Assembly: GCA_030690875.1 (NCBI GenBank)
Contig: JAUYFP010000030.1
Location: 1-6,410 of the forward strand
Source: a bacterium
Lineage (GTDB): Bacteria > Patescibacteriota > Patescibacteriia > UBA1558 > GWA2-36-10
Direction: 5' to 3'
Length of the DNA stretch: 6,410 nucleotides
Numbering within the stretch: position 1 is the stretch's first letter; every line of letters starts with the position of its first letter. Below are positions 1-5,201 of this stretch, one piece after another. The position numbers were made by a program, and so were the translations under genes. Under the pieces are notes generated by a model. That model ran no database searches and had not been told where the DNA came from. It saw only the letters and a list, made by a program, of their open reading frames with translations.

Positions 1-2776
1 ACAATTTTTTCAAATAATCAGAATTTGTCTGGTAAGTTTCTATTGGTCGGTCTTTGGTTTGCAGTCCGGCATCTTTGCGTAAGCTATTGATGAATCTAAT
101 AAGCTCTCTGATAACTCCTTTGTCTTTCAAATCATCGGTCAATTTTATATTCAAAGCTACTTTCAAATTATTTGCTTCACCGCTTTGCCAGTCCTCGTCG
201 CTAGCTAATTTATCTACTGTTACTATTTCCTCGACATTTAATTCCTCTGACAATATAGACAAATAATATTCTTCGCCTTTTAATACAGAATTATTGGCAA
301 TTTGCAAAGCTGATAAAGGTTGTCTAACTTTCAGACCCGCCTTGGCTCTAATGGCATGCGCAAGTTCCGCTATTTGGCGCACGGCTTCCATTTTAGCTAA
401 AACATTTTCATTAAGTAAATTCTTTTTTAACGCGGACCATTCTTCCAAATGCACTGATTCTTTTTCATTTTGAAAGCCAGAATAAATTATTTCCGCGCTC
501 AGTGGCGTAAAAGGCGCAACAATTTTGGCCAACTCTTTTAGGACAAAGCCCAAGGTGGCTATGGCCTGTTCTCTATCTTTAACCTCATCGCTTTTGAATC
601 TGTCCCGGCTTCGCCTGATATACCAAGTTGATAATATGTCCACAAAATCAATCAGCGGTCGGGTGGCTTTAACCAAATTATAACTATCCATGGCTTGGCT
701 TACTTCTTGATGCAGTAAAAATAACTTAGCCACTATCCATTTGTCCAAATCATTATCTATTTTCTTTGGCTTATCTCCAGACAGCTTTTGCTCACCTCTA
801 AACATTTCGTAAAAATTGTAAACATTTTGGAGCAAAGCAATAAAGCGACGATAAACAGTAATTAAATCTTTTTCTATAAAAGAGAAATTTTCAGCCAGCA
901 TTACCGGCGAAGTAAGCAAATACATCCGCAGAGCATCGGCGCCATATTTATCCATAACCTCTTCTGGATCGGGATAATTATTAAGATGCTTGGACATTTT
1001 TTTGCCATCCTCGGCCAAGACAATTCCGTTGACTATACAATTTTCAAAAGCATTACTCTCTTTGATGCCACCGGCAATAACATGGAGATAATAAAACCAA
1101 GTTCTACTCTGATCAAGGCCTTCGGCAATAAATTTAGCGGGGAATTTTTTATCAAAAGATTCCTTATTATCAAATGGATAATGAGATTGAGCATAAGGCA
1201 TAGAGCCGGACTCAAACCAACAATCCAAAACATCGGGGATGCGCGTCATTTTACCACCACACTGACAGCTGAAAGTAACTTTATCCACCACCTGCTTGTG
1301 AAGATTGTCTATTTTCTGTCCGCTGAGTTTGTATAATTCCTCCACTGATCCAACTACTACTTTTTCAGCGCACTTATCGCAGTGCCAAATTGGTATGACT
1401 GATCCCCAAAATCTTTGGCGGGATATTGACCAATCACGCGCGCCTTCCAGCCATTTGCCAAAACGGCCGGCCTTGATATGCTCTGGCACCCAATTTATTT
1501 TTTTAGCGTTTTTTAGTAAATTACCTTTTATCTTAGTCACATTCACAAACCAAGATGAAGTCGCATAATTTAGCAGTGGTGTATGACAGCGCCAGCAATG
1601 CGGATAGCTATGCTCGTATTGGGCTTTGGAAAAAAGCGAATTATTTTTAGCTAAAAATTTTAATATCGCCACATCAGTTGACTGAACGTCGTCTTTTGGT
1701 TTGACATTTAGGCCAACAAAATCTTTAACTTCTTTATTGATGGTGCCGTCATAAGCCACGTGCTGGACAAAAGGCAAATTATTTTGCTTGCCCAAATTCA
1801 TATCATCTTCGCCAAAAGCTGGCGCAATATGAACTATGCCAGTGCCTTCTTCAGTAGTAACAAAATCCCCATGATAAATTTTCCAGCCATTAGCACGCTT
1901 GGCTAATTTTTCATCGCTGGCATAATAATCAAATAAGGGCTTATATTTTTTGCCAACTAAATCCTGGCCTTTAAAAGTTTCTAAAACTGAATATTTATCT
2001 TTCAAAATTGCCTCCAATAATTCTTTGGCCAAAATATACTTAATGCCTTCGGACTCTACTTTGACATAATCAATATCTTTGCCCACGGCCAAGGCCACAT
2101 TGCCAATCAATGTCCAGGGCGTAGTTGTCCAAGCCAATAAATAAGTGTTTGCTTCTTCTGACAATTCAAACTTGGCAATTAAGGACAAATCTTTAATATC
2201 TTTATAACCCTCAGCTACTTCTGACTGAGACAAGGTAGTTTCGCATCGAGGACAAATATGCATAGAGCGATAGTCCTCATATATAAGACCCTTATTCCAG
2301 AGTTCCTTAAAGACCCACCAAATGCTTTCCATATAATCCAGGTCCATGGTTTTATAATCGTTTTCCATGTCCACCCAGCGACCTAGGCGCCTAATGGTAT
2401 GCTTCCAAGCGTCAGCGTATTCCAAAACCCGCGTCCGACAATTGGCGTTGAATTTATCCACACCGTATTTGACAATATCTTTTTTGCTTTTAAAGCCGAG
2501 ATCCTTTTCCACAATATTTTCTATAGGTAGCCCATGGCAATCCCAACCCCAGCGTCTCTCTACCCGATAGCCCTTCATAGTGAAGTATCGTGGCACAACG
2601 TCTTTCATAATAGAAGCGACTAGATGTCCGTAATGCGGTGTGCCCGTAGCAAAAGGCGGACCATCATAGAAAAGATAGTCTCCTTGCGGAGCTTTTTTAC
2701 TAAGGGATTTTTCAAAAATTTTATTTTTATCCCAAAAATCCAATATTTCTTTTTCTTTTTCCTTGAAATCCAACAT
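1..2776 (-). CDS. ileS: Isoleucyl-tRNA synthetase, type 2 (eukaryotic-like), 3' end cut by window
   Basis: Cytosolic class I enzyme that activates isoleucine with ATP and charges tRNA-Ile. The minus-strand frame is open for 925 codons and leaves the window without a stop. Type 2 enzymes usually have about 1,000-1,060 residues, so the distal C-terminal domain is missing here. Visible in order: PPFATGTPHYGH (40-51, the HIGH signature as HYGH), RRWGWDCHGLP (74-84), CPRC (175-178), the editing-domain signatures TTTPWTL (217-223) and GTGIVHIAPAFGEDD (311-325), zinc-type cysteine pairs CWRC (394-397) and CDKC (466-469) with CQC (504-506), DCWFESGSMPYAQ (518-530), GLDQSRTWFYYLH (553-565), and KMSKH (593-597) followed by NNYPDP. 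HYGH and KMSKH-NNYPDP place it with eukaryotic cytosolic and type 2 bacterial enzymes. The start is bounded by an in-frame TAA five codons upstream (2791-2789). The Shine-Dalgarno site is weak. No frameshift was found. Confidence 0.97.
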   Translation of the reverse strand, partial: MLDFKEKEKEILDFWDKNKIFEKSLSKKAPQGDYLFYDGPPFATGTPHYGHLVASIMKDVVPRYFTMKGYRVERRWGWDCHGLPIENIVEKDLGFKSKKDIVKYGVDKFNANCRTRVLEYADAWKHTIRRLGRWVDMENDYKTMDLDYMESIWWVFKELWNKGLIYEDYRSMHICPRCETTLSQSEVAEGYKDIKDLSLIAKFELSEEANTYLLAWTTTPWTLIGNVALAVGKDIDYVKVESEGIKYILAKELLEAILKDKYSVLETFKGQDLVGKKYKPLFDYYASDEKLAKRANGWKIYHGDFVTTEEGTGIVHIAPAFGEDDMNLGKQNNLPFVQHVAYDGTINKEVKDFVGLNVKPKDDVQSTDVAILKFLAKNNSLFSKAQYEHSYPHCWRCHTPLLNYATSSWFVNVTKIKGNLLKNAKKINWVPEHIKAGRFGKWLEGARDWSISRQRFWGSVIPIWHCDKCAEKVVVGSVEELYKLSGQKIDNLHKQVVDKVTFSCQCGGKMTRIPDVLDCWFESGSMPYAQSHYPFDNKESFDKKFPAKFIAEGLDQSRTWFYYLHVIAGGIKESNAFENCIVNGIVLAEDGKKMSKHLNNYPDPEEVMDKYGADALRMYLLTSPVMLAENFSFIEKDLITVYRRFIALLQNVYNFYEMFRGEQKLSGDKPKKIDNDLDKWIVAKLFLLHQEVSQAMDSYNLVKATRPLIDFVDILSTWYIRRSRDRFKSDEVKDREQAIATLGFVLKELAKIVAPFTPLSAEIIYSGFQNEKESVHLEEWSALKKNLLNENVLAKMEAVRQIAELAHAIRAKAGLKVRQPLSALQIANNSVLKGEEYYLSILSEELNVEEIVTVDKLASDEDWQSGEANNLKVALNIKLTDDLKDKGVIRELIRFINSLRKDAGLQTKDRPIETYQTNSDYLKKL

Positions 2777-2803
2777 ATTGCAGTTACTTTAATAAGTTTG
2801 GTA

Positions 2804-2832
2804 ATTCTAGCCCAAAATATAGGCTTTGACAA
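2804..2832 (-). promoter_or_regulatory. Predicted sigma-70 promoter of ileS
   Basis: On the minus strand, TTGTCA (2832-2827) and TAGAAT (2809-2804) are separated by 17 bases. Each hexamer is one mismatch from consensus. The start of transcription would be near 2797, giving a leader of about 20 bases before the ileS ATG. Such a short leader leaves no room for a T-box or other riboswitch. Confidence 0.6.
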
Positions 2833-2844
2833 CTAGCCCAGTGG

Positions 2845-2970
2845 CTAAAAAAACAAAGAATAAAGATATTGCCAAAGACTCTTTTTGTGCTTTTTACGAC
2901 AGCGAGCCGAATAAACTTTGGCGCCTCTGCTAGTGGGCAGTGAAAAAACTTTGTCTAATTTTCGTTTCAT
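2845..2970 (-). CDS. Doubtful small ORF, 41 aa, basic, function unknown
   Basis: An ATG at 2970 opens 41 codons ending in TAG at 2847-2845. The peptide begins MKRKLDKVFSLPTSRG, has a lysine/arginine-rich middle (RCRKKHKK) and an aromatic tail (WQYLYSLFF). It is the only ATG-started minus-strand frame noticed in the gap between merR and ileS, and it ends just before the ileS promoter. I recognise no family, and it is not ribosomal protein L34 despite the basic start. There is no Shine-Dalgarno site. A promoter-like pair just upstream (TTTACT, 17 bases, TATATT) would start RNA near 2965, inside the ORF, which argues against translation from this ATG. It could be chance or a decayed gene. Confidence 0.2.
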   Translation of the reverse strand: MKRKLDKVFSLPTSRGAKVYSARCRKKHKKSLWQYLYSLFF

Positions 2971-2971
2971 A

Positions 2972-3000
2972 AATATATTTAAATTTCGTTTATCAGTAAA
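2972..3000 (-). promoter_or_regulatory. Promoter-like sequence upstream of the 41-codon ORF
   Basis: On the minus strand, TTTACT (3000-2995) and TATATT (2977-2972) are 17 bases apart. RNA would start near 2965, five bases inside the possible small ORF. It may drive an untranslated RNA or add to ileS transcription. In such AT-rich DNA it may also be a chance match. Confidence 0.3.
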
Positions 3001-3023
3001 TAACGAGCGTTAGCAATAAATTT

Positions 3024-3052
3024 CCTGGCCACAAAGCATGGTCATGGCCAAG
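3024..3052 (-). terminator. Hairpin just after merR-like gene, possible weak terminator
   Basis: In the minus-strand RNA, CUUGGCCA (3052-3045) pairs with UGGCCAGG (3031-3024). This gives an 8-bp stem with one G-U pair and a 13-base loop, starting 4 bases after the merR-like stop codon. The following bases are AAAUUUAUU rather than a U run, so intrinsic termination would be weak. It may instead protect the 3' end of the mRNA. Confidence 0.35.
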
Positions 3053-3056
3053 AAGC

Positions 3057-3296
3057 TTACAGCAAACGCTTTATCTCTTTAATAGTGTATCTTTTTTTAT
3101 TTTGCAAATCGCCAATTTTTTTCAAAGTTTTGATAGCCTTGTCTGGATTATAAAGACGGTAGCCACCCTGACTTCTGGCCTCGGCTTTTAAAATACCCTC
3201 GCGAGTATAAAAATTTATAGTGGACGGCAAAACAGAGAACATATTGGCTAGTTCTCCGATTTTTACTAATCCCATATCAGCTATCCTTTTCGGCAT
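3057..3296 (-). CDS. MerR-family DNA-binding protein, HTH domain only
   Basis: Probable transcription factor of 79 residues from the first ATG, or 72 from the ATG at 3275. The winged HTH motifs of MerR proteins are clear: VKIGELANMFSV (11-22), PSTINFYTREGIL (24-36), GGYRLYN (44-50), then a basic helix with YTIKEIKRLL at the end. A typical MerR protein continues with a long coiled-coil dimer helix and an effector-binding domain. Both are absent and the frame ends cleanly, so this looks like a compact single-domain version rather than a broken gene. Two starts are possible. The first ATG (3296) would lie only about 7 bases from the predicted RNA start. The second (M8) has AAAGGA (3289-3284) eight bases upstream and matches where MerR proteins usually begin, so I favour it. 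The gene is probably transcribed alone and may regulate itself through the repeats upstream. Its targets and inducer are unknown. Confidence 0.85.
   Translation of the reverse strand: MPKRIADMGLVKIGELANMFSVLPSTINFYTREGILKAEARSQGGYRLYNPDKAIKTLKKIGDLQNKKRYTIKEIKRLL
3284..3289 (-). promoter_or_regulatory. Ribosome binding site favouring the second merR start
   Basis: AAAGGA lies eight bases upstream of the in-frame ATG at 3275-3273. The upstream ATG at 3296 has no comparable site. This supports a 72-residue product starting MGLVKIGELA. Confidence 0.5.
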
Positions 3297-3309
3297 AAGT
3301 AGCGTCTTT

Positions 3310-3338
3310 ATTATAAACCATAAAGTGTAAAGTGTAAA
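3310..3338 (-). promoter_or_regulatory. Predicted promoter of the merR-like gene
   Basis: On the minus strand, TTTACA (3338-3333) and a perfect TATAAT (3315-3310) are 17 bases apart. RNA would begin near 3303. Classical MerR activation uses an over-long 19-20 base spacer, so this normal spacing suggests constitutive or repressible expression. The -35 hexamer lies inside the TAAAGTG repeats. Confidence 0.65.
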
Positions 3339-3364
3339 GTAGTTATTAACACTTTATAGTTTAT
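3313..3364. repeat. Large imperfect dyad plus tandem TAAAGTG heptamers, probable operator
   Basis: The left arm (3313-3328, ATAAACCATAAAGTGT) and right arm (3349-3364, ACACTTTATAGTTTAT) are inverted repeats of 16 bases with one mismatch, separated by 20 bases. Inside, the heptamer TAAAGTG occurs at 3321-3327 and 3328-3334, with a near copy TAAAGTA at 3335-3341. An inverted copy (CACTTTA) lies at 3350-3356. The set covers the -35 region and spacer of the merR-like promoter. An autoregulatory operator is the simplest reading, but that is inference. The right arm also meets the tail of the upstream terminator. Confidence 0.6.
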
Positions 3365-3365
3365 T

Positions 3366-3400
3366 TAAAAAAACACCCAGCCCCGCAATGCGGGACTGGG
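3366..3400 (-). terminator. Rho-independent terminator of the membrane-protein gene
   Basis: The minus-strand RNA forms an 11-bp GC-rich stem, CCCAGUCCCGC with GCGGGGCUGGG, around the loop AUU (3400-3376). It is followed by UGUUUUUUU (3375-3367). The stem contains one U-G pair that would be a C-A mismatch in plus-strand RNA, so it acts best for minus-strand transcripts. It follows the membrane-protein stop by about 30 bases and insulates the merR-like gene from it. Confidence 0.9.
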
Positions 3401-3429
3401 TTAAATCTTAACTTAGATTTATTGGAAAA

Positions 3430-3951
3430 TTATTGCTGAGTTTCTTGCCTGTTTATTTCTTTGAGTATTTCCGATTCCAAGCCTATCTCCTCAACAGCAA
3501 TCACTTTATCGCGGTTGAGTTGCATCCAGCCAGTTGGCTGATGGAGTTCCTGTCCCCTTTTGACTAAAACCGGCACGGAAACTTTTTGGGCTTCAGCCCC
3601 TTCTTCAGTGGCCGGAATTGTCTGCTCCTCCATTTGGATATAATAGACATCATCTAGATAAATTCTCAGAGAGTCTTCTCTAACTACCTTAGCATAGTAA
3701 ACTTGATCGTTGTCTAAATAAATGGCCTGGAATTTATATTCTTTTTGCCAACTAACTGAACGCCAAGAGAAAAACCAAGCAGTAGCCAAAAGAATAATAA
3801 CCACTATCAGAGTAATGGCTAGCCAAGCTCGACCCTTTCTTTTCTTGGGTGTTTGGGAAACAAAGCTCGCGAACTCCGATAATGATTCGTCGTCCTTTGT
3901 TTTCTTGATTATAGGAGTTTTGACTGAATTGATACTTTTTGCTTTTAACAT
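3430..3951 (-). CDS. Single-pass membrane-anchored protein of unknown function
   Basis: This gene encodes 173 residues. A polar N-terminal tail (1-36) ends in a basic cluster KKRKGR (36-41). A single hydrophobic helix follows (about 42-61, WLAITLIVVIILLATAWFF). By the positive-inside rule the N-terminus faces the cytoplasm and the larger C-terminal part lies outside. The outer part contains FQAIYLDNDQVYYAKV (74-89) and IYLDDVYYIQ (97-106), an acidic variable stretch (107-123), VLVKRGQELHQP (128-139) and MQLNRDKVIAVEEIG (143-157). From memory, similar proteins with this order of motifs are common and unnamed in Patescibacteria genomes, but I could not check this and know of no function. There is no signal-peptidase site or lipobox cysteine, so it is likely anchored by the helix. 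It has its own promoter and terminator, and is divergent from dprA. Confidence 0.85.
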   Translation of the reverse strand: MLKAKSINSVKTPIIKKTKDDESLSEFASFVSQTPKKRKGRAWLAITLIVVIILLATAWFFSWRSVSWQKEYKFQAIYLDNDQVYYAKVVREDSLRIYLDDVYYIQMEEQTIPATEEGAEAQKVSVPVLVKRGQELHQPTGWMQLNRDKVIAVEEIGLESEILKEINRQETQQ

Positions 3952-3979
3952 AAAAATTTATCTTAATTTTACTAATAAA

Positions 3980-4008
3980 ATAATAGCAAAAAATTTCTAA
4001 TGTGTAAA
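3980..4008 (-). promoter_or_regulatory. Predicted promoter of the membrane-protein gene
   Basis: On the minus strand, TTTACA (4008-4003) and TATTAT (3985-3980) are 17 bases apart, with TGC directly before the -10 box (an extended -10). RNA would start near 3973, leaving an AT-rich leader of about 22 bases with no clear Shine-Dalgarno site before the ATG at 3951. Confidence 0.65.
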
Positions 4009-4016
4009 GAATGGAT

Positions 4017-4045
4017 TTTACAAAAAAATTTTTCTATACTATCAT
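4017..4045 (+). promoter_or_regulatory. Predicted promoter of the dprA-folC operon
   Basis: TTTACA (4017-4022) and TATCAT (4040-4045) are 17 bases apart. The spacer carries an A7T5 tract (4022-4033) that may bend the DNA. RNA would start near 4052, giving a leader of about 55 bases. It lies back to back with the minus-strand promoter, with only 8 bases between the two -35 boxes, so the two may compete for RNA polymerase. Confidence 0.55.
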
Positions 4046-4057
4046 AAACTGACTTGT

Positions 4058-4079
4058 AGCTAAAAATCTAGAGCTAAAA
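4058..4079 (+). repeat. Short direct repeat in the dprA leader
   Basis: AGCTAAAA occurs at 4058-4065 and again at 4072-4079, 14 bases apart, in the untranslated leader of dprA. It may be a chance feature of AT-rich DNA; no function is assigned. Confidence 0.25.
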
Positions 4080-4097
4080 GCAAAACTACAATTAACT

Positions 4098-4103
4098 AGG
4101 AAG
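4098..4103 (+). promoter_or_regulatory. Ribosome binding site of dprA
   Basis: AGGAAG lies three bases before the ATG at 4107, or five bases if only the AGGA core is counted. It is the only clear Shine-Dalgarno site directly before a first-choice start in this window, and it fixes the dprA start. Confidence 0.6.
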
Positions 4104-4106
4104 AAG

Positions 4107-5201
4107 ATGAAAAGCGATTTCTTTGTGGCGCCTTCCCCTGACCTAAACTCAGGACAAAGGCCGGTAAACAAAAATAATTTTGATTTGTTCTTTTTAAGCA
4201 AAATAAAAGGGCTGGGCAATAGAAGCGTTTGGCAATATATAGCCAAGGGGGAAAACAGCCAAAAAATAAAACAGTTGATAGAGGAAAATAAAAATGACCG
4301 AGATTTCCTAACGCAGACAAAAGCGGAATTTGATAGAATTGACGAAAATTATATCAGCATTCTGGATAATGCTTATCCGGAAAATTTAAAAAATATTTAT
4401 GATCCGCCTTTATTTTTATTTTACAGAGGCGATATTGCTCTTTTAAAAAGTAAATATTTACTGACTATTGTCGGCTCGCGCACTACGACCAGCTACCATA
4501 CGGGAACGACCATAAACATAATTTCCCAATTCCGGCATCAGCCAATGATTATAATCAGCGGTCTGGCCTTCGGTATAGACTCACTAGCTCATCAGACAGC
4601 TATAAATAATAATCTAAAAACTATTGCAGTCTTGGGATCGGGATTGGACAAACAAGTTATTTATCCCAGACAAAACATCGCTTTGGCGGAAAAAATAATA
4701 AAAACTGGTGGATTGCTTTTGTCAGAATATCCGAAAGACACCAGCCCAGCGATCCATCATTTTCCCAAAAGAAATCGGATACTAGCTGGATTATCAAAAG
4801 CGACGATTGTTATTTCCGGCGCGGCTAAATCCGGCACCTTAATTACTGCCCAAGTTGCCTTAGATGAAGGCCGAGAAGTATATGCTCTGCCGGGAAATAT
4901 AAACCAAAGTTTAAATCAAGGTCCAAATAATCTGATAAAAAATGGCGCTAATTTATTGAACTCAGCCGAAGAAATATTATCTTTATATAATATTACCAGC
5001 GATAATTTAGAAGAAAAAGTGAAATTTGAAAATAAAAATCAGGCCAAAATATATGCTCTGCTGAAAATCGAAGCGCTGACTTTGGCCCAATTGTCAAAAA
5101 AATTAAATTTGTCTTTACCCCAGACAAACGCTCTGGTTTCGGAGCTGGAAGTCTTGGGGCTAGTAAAGTCTAATCAGTTTAACCAAATAGAGATAAAATG
5201 A
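4107..5201 (+). CDS. dprA: DNA processing protein DprA/Smf
   Basis: Cytoplasmic single-strand DNA-binding protein that protects incoming DNA and loads RecA in natural transformation. The 364 residues fit the family. An N-terminal helix-hairpin-helix-like segment (about 28-45, KIKGLGNRS) precedes the Rossmann-type core: TIVGSR (120-125), SGLAFGID (151-158), AVLGSGLD (174-181), YP (186-187), LSEYP (205-209), HHFPKRNRILAGLS (217-230), KSGTLITA (241-248), EGREVYALPGN (254-264) and NLIKNGANLL (275-284). A C-terminal winged helix (about 312-364) matches the DprA WH domain. Two family positions differ: the usual GLARGID reads GLAFGID, and the Glu usually before the A-x-x-SG-S/T-LITA stretch is Ser237. 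The last codons overlap folC by four bases. CPR bacteria often keep competence genes, which fits DNA uptake, though no other competence gene is visible here. Confidence 0.96.
   Translation: MKSDFFVAPSPDLNSGQRPVNKNNFDLFFLSKIKGLGNRSVWQYIAKGENSQKIKQLIEENKNDRDFLTQTKAEFDRIDENYISILDNAYPENLKNIYDPPLFLFYRGDIALLKSKYLLTIVGSRTTTSYHTGTTINIISQFRHQPMIIISGLAFGIDSLAHQTAINNNLKTIAVLGSGLDKQVIYPRQNIALAEKIIKTGGLLLSEYPKDTSPAIHHFPKRNRILAGLSKATIVISGAAKSGTLITAQVALDEGREVYALPGNINQSLNQGPNNLIKNGANLLNSAEEILSLYNITSDNLEEKVKFENKNQAKIYALLKIEALTLAQLSKKLNLSLPQTNALVSELEVLGLVKSNQFNQIEIK

Noticed and set aside
54..266. 70-codon plus-strand ORF at the left end
   Set aside because: It is antisense to the C-terminal part of ileS.
986..1568. 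Open frames of 66-116 codons on both strands (986-1336 plus, 1033-1233 minus, 1305-1568 plus)
   Set aside because: They lie inside the continuous ileS frame, which carries conserved motifs throughout; the short frames resemble no family.
2777..2803. T-box or other riboswitch before ileS
   Set aside because: The predicted leader is about 20 bases with no specifier loop or antiterminator; nothing similar was found farther upstream.
2620..2836. Two overlapping 70-codon ORFs on opposite strands near the ileS start
   Set aside because: Both overlap the start of ileS and its promoter in other frames; they are low-complexity and not recognisable.
2841..2933. Plus-strand GTG-started 30-codon frame (begins VAKKTKNK)
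   Set aside because: Very short, rare start, no ribosome binding site, and it overlaps the minus-strand small ORF; no support for translation.
3313..3364. CRISPR array or transposon end repeats
   Set aside because: The repeats are only 7 bases without spacers, and the dyad is not next to a transposase or a target duplication.
3722..4320. ORFs at 3722-4000 plus, 4034-4246 minus and 4096-4320 minus
   Set aside because: They are shadows of the membrane-protein gene, the divergent promoter region and the dprA 5' end.
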